Of a stretch of DNA of 8,830 bases, positions 1-6,713 are shown one piece after another. Under the pieces are notes generated by a model. It had not been told where the DNA came from. It saw only the letters and a list, made by a program, of their open reading frames with translations, and made no database searches. The number at the start of each line of letters is the position of its first letter. Position 1 is the first letter of the stretch. The position numbers and the translations under genes were made by a program. Origin of the DNA: Rickettsiales bacterium (GTDB taxonomy: Bacteria > Pseudomonadota > Alphaproteobacteria > TMED127); the NCBI GenBank assembly GCA_002717855.1, contig PBCD01000002.1, positions 12,941 to 21,770 of the forward strand. The letters are read 5' to 3'.

Positions 1-656
1 AAATGATCATAAACTCTTGGAACATTAATTTCAGCATTGTTTTTAAAAAAATTTCCATAAAGCTTTAAATTTTTAATTTCTCTTTTGTAATCTAATTCCT
101 CTCTCACTTTATTTGCTATTTCTTTTAATATATTAGTAGTGTCAACACTGGAATCTATCTTTTTATAAATTGAAAATATAAGTTTTAATTGAGTTATGTC
201 TGCTTCGACAATTGATTCCATATCTGGATATTGAAGTTTACAGACAACTATTTCACTATTATTTATATTAGCTTTATGAACCTGGCCAAGAGATGCTGCG
301 GCAAATGGTTCTTTATCAAAACTATTGAAGTTTTTTTGCCAATCAAAACCAAGTTCATTCTTCATTCTTCTTCTAACAAAATTCCAACCCATAGGTGGTG
401 CATTAGATTGAAGTTGCGCAAGTGCTTGCGTATATTCTTGAGGTAATAAATCTGGAACTGTTGAAACAAGTTGAGCAATTTTCATTACTGGACCTTTTAA
501 TTCACCGAGCATTTCAGTTATTTGGTTAGCTGTTTTAATTTCTTTTGAATTTTTAAAAAATTTTGATCCTGCAAATTTTAAAGCCATAACCCCTGCTGAA
601 GATCCGAGGTTAGCATACCTTTTAAGTCTTTTAGAAAATTTATTATTCTCGTTCAT
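1..656 (-). CDS. ABC1/ADCK (UbiB-like) atypical kinase, 3' end beyond window
   Basis: The first 218 residues are visible, starting at the ATG complementary to 654-656; the C-terminal half lies beyond the left edge (family members are about 440 residues). Visible motifs are KGPVMKIAQLVS near residues 54-65, which corresponds to the family KxGQ motif but has Ala in place of Gly; the Ala-rich loop AAASLGQVH at 119-127, which replaces the usual P-loop; the presumed ATP-binding Lys140 in VVCKLQYP; and EELDYKREIKNL at 186-197. The family contains UbiB/COQ8, which supports ubiquinone biosynthesis through an ATPase-like activity. The KIAQ form with a PPMGWNFVRRR segment matches, from memory, a second alphaproteobacterial ABC1 subgroup rather than canonical UbiB, so no symbol is given. 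Membrane segments typical of UbiB would be in the missing part. There is no Shine-Dalgarno sequence, but an extended -10 lies about 40 nt upstream. The gene follows ispB on the same strand, which fits a quinone-related role (inference). Confidence 0.9.
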   Translation of the reverse strand, partial: MNENNKFSKRLKRYANLGSSAGVMALKFAGSKFFKNSKEIKTANQITEMLGELKGPVMKIAQLVSTVPDLLPQEYTQALAQLQSNAPPMGWNFVRRRMKNELGFDWQKNFNSFDKEPFAAASLGQVHKANINNSEIVVCKLQYPDMESIVEADITQLKLIFSIYKKIDSSVDTTNILKEIANKVREELDYKREIKNLKLYGNFFKNNAEINVPRVYDH

Positions 657-695
657 ACAATATAATTAATAATAATTTGGAAATATTAAACCAAA

Positions 696-704
696 ATTAT
701 ATCA
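696..704 (-). promoter_or_regulatory. Extended -10 promoter for the ABC1 kinase gene
   Basis: Read on the minus strand this is TGATATAAT, an exact TGnTATAAT extended -10 element. The -35 position holds only TTCTTC at 17-nt spacing, a weak match, as is common with extended -10 promoters. The start of transcription would fall near 689, giving a leader of about 33 nt before the ATG at 656. In DNA this AT-rich a TATAAT hexamer can occur by chance; the TG extension and its position in a spacer directly upstream of a gene raise its credibility. Confidence 0.5.
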
Positions 705-782
705 AAAAAATACTAATGGAAGAAATAATCGAAATTATGAGATATTGTTTTGTAACAAATTCAAGAAGTTTTACTTTAAAAT

Positions 783-832
783 ATTGCCTTTTACTAAGAA
801 CTTTAACTTTAATCATAGTAAAGACAAGCAAT
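783..832 (-). terminator. Weak imperfect hairpin downstream of ispB, possible terminator
   Basis: An interrupted inverted repeat pairs TTTACTA (790-796) with TAGTAAA (816-822) around a 19-nt loop, and ATTGC (783-787) with GCAAT (828-832) outside it, with unequal internal loops. It starts about 12 nt past the ispB stop codon. On the minus strand the stem is followed only by ATATTTTAAAG, not a clean U run; a better T run (TTTTTATT) follows on the plus strand, where no gene precedes it. The GC content is low and the pairing weak, so this is a tentative call. Confidence 0.2.
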
Positions 833-843
833 TTTTATTCCAA

Positions 844-1860
844 CTAATTTGGTCTTTCTACAGAAAAATCAGCAAGATCTAAAAGTTTTTCTTTTTCATA
901 CGAATTTTCAAATGGCCCCAAAGAGTCTTTTGCCATGGTTGCAAAATGTTTGGCTTTATTGAAACAATCTTTTATAACGTTATATTTTTCTATAATTTTT
1001 AATGCAGTTAAAAGATCACTTTTCATTTGTTTTTTTTCGTCAATTACTCTCAACCAAAAATTTTTTTCTTGTTCATTACTTCTATTAAATGCCAATATTA
1101 TTGGTAACGAAACTTTCCCTTCTTTAAAATCATCTCCTATATCTTTACCTAAGTCTTTGGAGTTTGAATAATAGTCAAAAGTATCATCTGTTATTTGAAA
1201 TGCCGTACCAAGGTGCTTACCATATTCATAAAGTGCAATTTCCTTTTCTCTGTTCATTTCTGAAATTATCGCACTTGTAACACATGCAGCCGAAAAAAGA
1301 GCTGCTGTCTTGGCATAAATTACATCAAAATACTGGGACTCAGAAGTTTTAATATTATTGTTAGTTAAAAGCTGTAAAACTTCACCTTGAGAAATTTCAA
1401 CTGAAGCTTTAGATAGGGTATCCAGACATCTATTAGAACCATCTTTTATCATTAATCTAAATGCTTTACTTAGTAAAAAATCCCCAACTAGAATACTTGA
1501 CTTATTATTCCAAATATTATGAGCACTGATTTTTCCTCTTCTTTTCATGCTTTCATCCACAACATCGTCATGCAGAAGAGTGGCAGTGTGAATAAACTCA
1601 ATGCTAGCAGCAAGATTCACATGTCTTTCACCTGTATATTTACACAACTTTGATGTTGCAAGGGTTAGCAAAGGACGAATTCTTTTTCCTCCAGAAGAGA
1701 TTATATATCCACTAAGTTGAGAGATAAGAGGAACTTTGCTTTTCATGTTAGCTAAAATTACATCATTAACTTTTTGAAAGTCTTGATTTAACCATTTCAT
1801 GATTGAACCAAAATTACTATTGGAATATTTGGAGCTTTTGATTAATTTCAAATTTTGCAT
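844..1860 (-). CDS. ispB: Polyprenyl (octa-/decaprenyl) diphosphate synthase, IspB family
   Basis: This 338-residue trans-prenyltransferase adds isopentenyl units to an allylic diphosphate to make the long side chain of ubiquinone in the cytosol. Visible family features in order are GGKRIRP at 57-63 (diphosphate binding); the first Asp-rich motif DDVVD at 98-102, preceded by EFIHTATLLH as in IspB and followed by Arg107-Arg108; AKTAALF at 183-189; the second Asp-rich motif in FQITDDTFDY at 221-230; and GDDFKEGK at 242-249. Length matches the family. Small residues in front of the first motif, with no bulky aromatic block, favour a long-chain product; the exact length (C40 or C50) cannot be read from sequence. 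Met21 is an alternative start and aligns better with the E. coli IspB N-terminus, but the chosen ATG has a weak AAGAAA just upstream and Met21 has none. It is transcribed divergently from glyQ. Confidence 0.93.
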   Translation of the reverse strand: MQNLKLIKSSKYSNSNFGSIMKWLNQDFQKVNDVILANMKSKVPLISQLSGYIISSGGKRIRPLLTLATSKLCKYTGERHVNLAASIEFIHTATLLHDDVVDESMKRRGKISAHNIWNNKSSILVGDFLLSKAFRLMIKDGSNRCLDTLSKASVEISQGEVLQLLTNNNIKTSESQYFDVIYAKTAALFSAACVTSAIISEMNREKEIALYEYGKHLGTAFQITDDTFDYYSNSKDLGKDIGDDFKEGKVSLPIILAFNRSNEQEKNFWLRVIDEKKQMKSDLLTALKIIEKYNVIKDCFNKAKHFATMAKDSLGPFENSYEKEKLLDLADFSVERPN

Positions 1861-1982
1861 TTTCTTAAAAAATTTTGGTTTTAAGTTATTATAAAATGTT
1901 TTAACTATAAATCGTCTGTTATAATATATATTTACTTATAATAAGATTTTTCAACAAACAGAATAAATAAAAAATATAAATT
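1861..1982. promoter_or_regulatory. Divergent promoter region between ispB and glyQ
   Basis: This 122-bp spacer separates the ispB and glyQ start codons. On the plus strand TGTTATAAT at 1917-1925 is an exact extended -10 element, which would give a glyQ leader of about 50 nt; a second TATAAT lies at 1937-1942. On the minus strand TATAAT occupies 1893 down to 1888, giving ispB a leader of roughly 20 nt. No good TTGACA-like -35 is found at standard spacing for any of them. I see no stem-loop, T-box or riboswitch-like structure, and the spacer is too short and AT-rich for one. The glyQ start has no Shine-Dalgarno sequence. Confidence 0.5.
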
Positions 1983-2825
1983 ATGTTAAGTTTTCAAAAA
2001 ATAATTTCGAAACTTCAAGAATTTTGGTCTAAAAAAGGTTGCTTAATTTTACAACCATACGATTTAGAAATGGGAGCAGCGACATTTCATCCCGCAACGT
2101 GCTTAAAAAGTTTACGAAAAGATCCATGGAAAGCAGTATATATTCAACCTTGTAGAAGACCAAGTGATGGAAGATATGGTAATAACCCTAATCGTTTACA
2201 ACATTATTATCAGATGCAAGTTATATTGAAACCATCTCCTCAAGATTCACAAGAGTTATTTTTAAAAAGTCTAAATTCTATAAATATTGATTCATCAATT
2301 AATGATATAAAGTTTATAGAGGATGATTGGGAAAGTCCTACTCTTGGAGCTGCTGGTATGGGTTGGGAGGTACAATGCAATGGTATGGAGATTTGTCAAT
2401 ATACTTACTTTCAACAAGTTGGAGGATTTGAGTGTTTTCCAGTGAGTGTTGAATTTACGTACGGATTAGAAAGAATAGCTATGTTTATACAAAGGATTGA
2501 TAATGTTTTTGACATTGAGTGGGACAGTAATGGAACGAAATATTCGGACCTTTTTTTGCTAAATGAAAAGGAATTTTCAGAATATAATTTTATTTCAGCT
2601 TCATCTGATTTGCTGTTTACACTTTTTGAAAATTATGAAAAGGATTGTATCAGACTAGTCAAACTAAATTTGTTACTTCCAGCATATGAACATTGTATTA
2701 AAGCTAGTCATATATTTAATCTTTTAGATTCTAGAGGTTTGATTTCGGTCTCTGAGAGACAAGCATATATTTTTAAGGTGAGAAATTTGTCTAGATTATG
2801 CTGTAAATCATGGATAGAAAATTAA
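1983..2825 (+). CDS. glyQ: Glycyl-tRNA synthetase alpha subunit
   Basis: This 280-residue class II aminoacyl-tRNA synthetase subunit is the catalytic half of the bacterial alpha2beta2 GlyRS, which activates glycine and charges tRNA-Gly. Landmarks are QPYDLEMGAATFHPATC at 24-40, QPCRRPSDGRYGNNPNRLQHYYQ at 55-77 (motif 2 region, with Arg58 and Arg59), FIEDDWESPTLGA at 111-123, TYFQQVGG at 141-148 and the motif 3 segment TYGLER at 159-164. The tail LLPAYEHCIKASHIFNLLDSRG, ending near CCKSW, matches alphaproteobacterial GlyQ as I recall it, so the protein is full length though slightly shorter than the E. coli form (303). Oddities are Ala124 and Gln131 where Trp is usual (LGAWGLGWEVW). Its stop codon is one nucleotide from the glyS start, so the two subunits are almost certainly co-transcribed. 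Confidence 0.97.
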   Translation: MLSFQKIISKLQEFWSKKGCLILQPYDLEMGAATFHPATCLKSLRKDPWKAVYIQPCRRPSDGRYGNNPNRLQHYYQMQVILKPSPQDSQELFLKSLNSINIDSSINDIKFIEDDWESPTLGAAGMGWEVQCNGMEICQYTYFQQVGGFECFPVSVEFTYGLERIAMFIQRIDNVFDIEWDSNGTKYSDLFLLNEKEFSEYNFISASSDLLFTLFENYEKDCIRLVKLNLLLPAYEHCIKASHIFNLLDSRGLISVSERQAYIFKVRNLSRLCCKSWIEN

Positions 2826-2826
2826 A

Positions 2827-4881
2827 ATGTCTGATTTTCTTTTAGAAATTTATGGTGAAGAAATTCCTGAACTTTCACAGATTGAGGCTGAGAAAAGATT
2901 TCTTGAACTTTTTAATAATTTTTTTAAGGAAAGTAATATTTCCTTTGAAGGAATCTCAACATATTCAAGTTCGAGAAGGATAGTTGTTTTTGTTAAAAAA
3001 CTTCCAGAATTAATTAAAGGCGGAGAAAAAATTATTAGAGGGCCGTCAGTTTCAGCAGATGAGAAAGCAATCAGCGGATTTTTAAAGTCGAATGAAATCT
3101 CTTCGATAAAAAAACTATACTTACATACTGTAAAAGATAAAAAATATTATTTCTATAGAAAGCAAATTAAAGACAAAAAAATTAATGAAATTTTGTCTCA
3201 GTTCACACCGCATTGTTTGTCAGATTTTAATTGGAAAAAATCAATGAGATGGTCAAATTATAGAGATTTTTGGATTAGACCAATTAAAAATATATTATGC
3301 ATTTTAGATGGTAAAATTATTCCGTTTAAATTTTCAGGGATTAAATCATCTAATGTAACTATTGGAAATTATTACTATTCGTCGAAAAAAATTAAATGTA
3401 AATCCTTTGAGGATTATAAAAAATCACTTGTTAAGAACTTAGTTATATTAAGTAACACGGAAAGAGAAAAAATAGTTAAGGAAAAATTAAAAAAAAAAGC
3501 TAACTCTTTAAATCTTAAATTTAACTTTTCTCACGATTTCATTCAAACCGTTTCAAGATTGGTTGAGTTACCAAATGTCTTTTTTGGTTCTTTTGAGAAA
3601 AGATTTTTTTCTATGCCAGAGGATTTTCTCGTTACAGTAATTTCTGGCCAACAAAATTATTTTTCTTTTAAGGATCATAAAGACAAACTTAGTAATGTCT
3701 TTGCATTTGTTAGTAATCATTCTAAAGATACAAAAAATGAAATTATAAGAGGAAACGAAAAGGTGTTAAAAGCTAGATTTGAGGATGCTCTATTCTACAT
3801 AAAAGAAGATCTCCAGATCAAATTAGAAGATAGATTAGAAATGTTAAAAAAAATAACATATTTTGAGGGATTAGGTTCTTTGTACGATAAAGCCCAACGA
3901 ATTTCAAATTTAGGGAGTCACTTGAAAGAAATATTCAATTTCTCTTTTAAAGAAATTTACAAAAGGATATTTTTAATTTCAAAATGCGATTTGACTACTG
4001 AAATGGTTAAAGAATTTACCTCTCTTCAAGGTGTAGTGGGATCTCACTATTCAAGATCTCAGGGATATAGCAGTATCGAATCTGATGCACTTATAGAACA
4101 GTATAAACCAATATCTTCAAAAGATTTTTGTCCTAAATCTGAATTATCTATTTGTCTTTCACTTGCAAATAAAATTGATGATATTGTAGGTGCATTTCTT
4201 ATTGGGAAAAAACCAACTGGTTCAAAAGATCCATTCGGCTTAAGAAGAAATGCTTTAGGTGTAATTCGTATTTTAATAGAAAATAAAATAGATTTTAATC
4301 TTTTCAAGTTTCTTAATTATTCATCATCATTATATCTTGTTGAATCAGTCAAAAAAAAACATATTCTTGATGAAATAATAACTTTTATTAATGTGCGAAT
4401 GGTTGTTCATTTTCAATCTCTTGGAATAACACAGGATTTTATAAAATCTGTCATTAAGATTGATGAATTTAATCCTCATATAATATTTTATAAATGTCAA
4501 ACTTTAATTTCGTTCATGAATAAAAAAGAAGGACACAAGTTTGTAGCTGCTTATAAAAGGATAGACTCAATATTAAAAAATTCGGCTTTAAAAAATAATA
4601 TTAGAAAAAGTGAACTTAATGATAATTATGAAAAAAAATTATATGAAAAAGTAAATGAAATTGAACATAAAATTGAAAAACTGAATTTAAATAAAAATTT
4701 AGAAGAGGGTCTAAATCATATTTCTGAACTTACTCCGCTTGTTAATCTATTTTTCGAGAATGTTAAGGTTAACATTGATGATAAATTTAAAAAAGAAAAC
4801 AGACTAGCTTTACTAAAATTTACAAAAAGTACGTTAGATCAATTATGCGATTTTTCAAAGTTTAAAGACACTTATGAATAA
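2827..4881 (+). CDS. glyS: Glycyl-tRNA synthetase beta subunit
   Basis: This 684-residue beta subunit of bacterial GlyRS recognises tRNA-Gly and partners GlyQ; E. coli GlyS is 689 residues. Recognisable segments, in order, are the N-terminal FLLEIYGEEIPEL (family EIGTEELP), YSSSRRIVVFV, a KSMRWSNYRDFWIRPIKN block, LVELPNVFFGSF, the EDFLVTVISGQQNYF block, SNHSKDTKNEIIRGNEKV, the HD-like region SKCDLTTEMVKEFTSLQGVVGSHYSRSQG, the strongly conserved GKKPTGSKDPFGLRRNALGVIRI, and a C-terminal lysine-rich helical anticodon-binding region. Divergences from the usual family pattern include GNYYYS where GHRF is typical. A run of ten A residues lies at 3489-3498 in frame. The start is fixed by the glyQ stop one base upstream, with no clear ribosome binding site, suggesting translational coupling. 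The 3' end overlaps meaB by 8 nt. Confidence 0.96.
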   Translation: MSDFLLEIYGEEIPELSQIEAEKRFLELFNNFFKESNISFEGISTYSSSRRIVVFVKKLPELIKGGEKIIRGPSVSADEKAISGFLKSNEISSIKKLYLHTVKDKKYYFYRKQIKDKKINEILSQFTPHCLSDFNWKKSMRWSNYRDFWIRPIKNILCILDGKIIPFKFSGIKSSNVTIGNYYYSSKKIKCKSFEDYKKSLVKNLVILSNTEREKIVKEKLKKKANSLNLKFNFSHDFIQTVSRLVELPNVFFGSFEKRFFSMPEDFLVTVISGQQNYFSFKDHKDKLSNVFAFVSNHSKDTKNEIIRGNEKVLKARFEDALFYIKEDLQIKLEDRLEMLKKITYFEGLGSLYDKAQRISNLGSHLKEIFNFSFKEIYKRIFLISKCDLTTEMVKEFTSLQGVVGSHYSRSQGYSSIESDALIEQYKPISSKDFCPKSELSICLSLANKIDDIVGAFLIGKKPTGSKDPFGLRRNALGVIRILIENKIDFNLFKFLNYSSSLYLVESVKKKHILDEIITFINVRMVVHFQSLGITQDFIKSVIKIDEFNPHIIFYKCQTLISFMNKKEGHKFVAAYKRIDSILKNSALKNNIRKSELNDNYEKKLYEKVNEIEHKIEKLNLNKNLEEGLNHISELTPLVNLFFENVKVNIDDKFKKENRLALLKFTKSTLDQLCDFSKFKDTYE

Positions 4882-5791
4882 AATAAAGTTAAATATAAAA
4901 GAAAAACTTGAGCTTTCAAAGATTTTAGAAAATATTGAAAAAGGAATAAGTAAAAAAAAAATAACTAGCCTGTTAGATAACTATCATAGTAAACAAAATG
5001 CGCATGTATTAGGAATAACTGGTCCTCCTGGTGTTGGTAAATCATCTATGATAAATAAATTAATTGCTAATTTGAGGAATAAATCATTATCAGTTGGAAT
5101 TCTAGCGATTGATCCTTCATCTCAAAAATCAGGCGGGGCACTTCTCGGAGATAGAGCTAGATTTGATGTAGATCCAAAAGATTCTCATATATTTATTAGA
5201 TCTATGGCGGCTAAGGATTACTTGGGTGGAATTTCTGAACTTACTTACCCCTATATGATAGTAATGAGATCATTATTTGATATCGTTATAATTGAGACAG
5301 TAGGAGTTGGACAATCTGAAATAAGTATTGAGGATGTAGTCGATACAGTTATATATTGTGTGCAACCTGGAAGCGGGGATACCATACAATTTATGAAATC
5401 TGGAATAATTGAAATTCCAGATATAATTGTTGTAACAAAAAGTGATTTAGAGAATTTGTCACAAATTACTTTATCAGATTTATTTTCAAGTAAAAATTTT
5501 TTATCAGAAAAGTCTGAATGGGATATTGGTATCTTACCAATTTCATCAAAGACTAATTCAGGGTTTGATGATTTATCAGATTTAATTGAAAAAAGATGGC
5601 TTTGGCTAAATAGGAGTACAATTTTAAAAGACACAAGATATTTTCAGGATATTGAATGGATAAGAAGAACTATAAGAAATAAATTTGGCACAGAAGGTAT
5701 TAAGTTAGTTGAAAATCAAATTAAAATTGAAAAAAAACCTTTTACTTTATTAAAAAAATTGGAGAATAGACTACATGTAAGTTTTGATTAA
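4874..5791 (+). CDS. meaB: MeaB/MMAA (ArgK) family GTPase, B12-dependent mutase chaperone
   Basis: This 305-residue G3E-type P-loop GTPase belongs to the family that guards adenosylcobalamin loading and protects methylmalonyl-CoA mutase or related acyl-CoA mutases from inactivation. Seen directly are a Walker A motif GPPGVGKS at 50-57, AIDPSSQKSGGALLGDRARF at 78-97 (Mg and switch I region), IRSMAAKDYLGG at 109-119, the Walker B/G3 segment IIETVGVGQSE at 139-149, QPGSGDTIQFMKSGIIEIPD at 164-183 and the guanine-specificity motif TKSD at 188-191, where many bacterial members have NKAD and human MMAA has TKSD. The older ArgK name implies arginine transport, which is not supported. The ATG lies inside glyS and the overlap reads ATGAATAA, so translation is probably coupled to glyS. 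No mutase gene is in this window; its client must be elsewhere. Confidence 0.93.
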   Translation: MNKIKLNIKEKLELSKILENIEKGISKKKITSLLDNYHSKQNAHVLGITGPPGVGKSSMINKLIANLRNKSLSVGILAIDPSSQKSGGALLGDRARFDVDPKDSHIFIRSMAAKDYLGGISELTYPYMIVMRSLFDIVIIETVGVGQSEISIEDVVDTVIYCVQPGSGDTIQFMKSGIIEIPDIIVVTKSDLENLSQITLSDLFSSKNFLSEKSEWDIGILPISSKTNSGFDDLSDLIEKRWLWLNRSTILKDTRYFQDIEWIRRTIRNKFGTEGIKLVENQIKIEKKPFTLLKKLENRLHVSFD

Positions 5792-5794
5792 ATT

Positions 5795-6667
5795 TCATAT
5801 TGCCCATTTTGGTACAATAGGAAAAATTTGAGCATCTCCAGAATTTAATTCTATTTTAGAATTCAAAACTTCCGCATCAGTAATTTTAATCATTGCAATT
5901 CCAAAGCATCCATTATCTGTTAATATATGGCCTACAATTTTTCGATTCAAAAAAATTTCATTTTTTTTTTTATTCAATTTACCTTCTACTTTAATTCCGA
6001 ATATTCTTTTTTTTAAATTAGCTCTGTATTTTGATCTTGCTGTTAACTCTTGTCCCATGTAACAACCTTTTTTCCAGCAAATACCGTTCAATTTATCAAA
6101 CCTAAGTTCAAGTAAAAAAAAACTATCTTCTTCTACCAAATCTGAAAAATTTGGTAAGAAATTATTAATTTCAACATTTTTAAAGTCCTTTTCTTCAATT
6201 AACTTTAAGTTAAAGTTTTTATTTACTTTTTCAAAATCTTTTTTTGAACAATATAGTTTAAGAAAATTTTTAGGAAGTCTAGGATCATCAAAATAAAACA
6301 TTTTATGTTTAAAATCTAATTTTTCAATTTTAGACTTTAATGTTGAAGGTAATATGAAACTTTCTTTTTCGTCAACGGTTTCAATTTCAACATTTGATCT
6401 TAATTTGTAAATCTTTAATTTTAATTTTATCGATTCAATTTTCTCTGATTTACACTCAAGAAATATAATATTATTTCGTTCAGCTAAAAAAAAATCAAAT
6501 AGGAATTTCCCTTTAGGTGTTAATAAAGCACTATATATTCCAACTCGAGGTTTCAATTTATAAATATCATTAGAAATCAAACCTTGTAAAAATTTTTTTC
6601 TGTCAGCACCTTTGATGATTAAAAATTTACTGTTTTTAGATTGATAATAATGGTTAGTATTAATCAT
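5795..6667 (-). CDS. ygfZ: YgfZ/GcvT-like folate-binding protein, Fe-S cluster maintenance
   Basis: This 290-residue protein is of the YgfZ/CAF17 (IBA57-like) family, a cytosolic relative of the glycine-cleavage T protein that uses folate and helps assemble or repair certain 4Fe-4S enzymes such as the tRNA thiotransferase MiaB. The diagnostic signature is KGCYMGQELTAR at 200-211, with the conserved Cys202. The N-terminal part has GADRKKFLQGLISNDIYKL at 20-38 and YSALLTPKGKFLFDFF at 45-60, typical of the family. The C-terminus reads IVPKWAI, close to the usual end, so the gene is complete. An uninterrupted run of 11 A (coding strand) lies at 5971-5961, encoding the NKKKNEI region. It converges on meaB with 3 nt between stop codons and diverges from the GT9 gene. 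No Shine-Dalgarno sequence is seen; the start fits the expected N-terminus. Confidence 0.92.
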   Translation of the reverse strand: MINTNHYYQSKNSKFLIIKGADRKKFLQGLISNDIYKLKPRVGIYSALLTPKGKFLFDFFLAERNNIIFLECKSEKIESIKLKLKIYKLRSNVEIETVDEKESFILPSTLKSKIEKLDFKHKMFYFDDPRLPKNFLKLYCSKKDFEKVNKNFNLKLIEEKDFKNVEINNFLPNFSDLVEEDSFFLLELRFDKLNGICWKKGCYMGQELTARSKYRANLKKRIFGIKVEGKLNKKKNEIFLNRKIVGHILTDNGCFGIAMIKITDAEVLNSKIELNSGDAQIFPIVPKWAI

Positions 6668-6713
6668 AATGGGTGTTATTATTAATATTTAATATACAAT
6701 AATTTTAAAGTAT
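6668..6713. promoter_or_regulatory. Divergent 46-bp spacer between ygfZ and the GT9 gene
   Basis: Both flanking genes start here and run outward, so promoters for each must lie in this spacer or in the neighbouring coding sequence. A TACAAT at 6695-6700 is a possible plus-strand -10, which would make the GT9 message almost leaderless, and the AT-only stretch 6680-6694 (TATTAATATTTAATA-like) could serve either direction. No convincing -35 box and no ribosome binding site are visible. Confidence 0.3.

Noticed and set aside
231..446. Plus-strand 71-residue open frame
   Set aside because: It is antisense to the ABC1 kinase coding sequence, whose motifs are clear on the minus strand.
702..821. 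Minus-strand short open frame of about 39 codons (MIKVKVLSKRQYF...) with a hydrophobic tail, between ispB and the ABC1 gene
   Set aside because: It has no ribosome binding site, no known family, and its end overlaps the likely -10 element of the kinase gene. The hydrophobic tail is what AT-rich random sequence tends to encode.
716..847. Plus-strand 43-codon open frame (MEEIIEIMRY...) in the spacer downstream of ispB
   Set aside because: It overlaps the ispB stop on the other strand, has no ribosome binding site, has no recognisable family and is of a length expected by chance in AT-rich DNA.
1861..1982. Possible T-box or glycine riboswitch in front of glyQ
   Set aside because: The spacer is too short and AT-rich, and lacks T-box or glycine-aptamer conserved segments and any terminator hairpin.
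5251..5634. Minus-strand 127-residue open frame
   Set aside because: It is the antisense shadow of meaB, which carries the Walker A, G3 and TKSD motifs on the plus strand.
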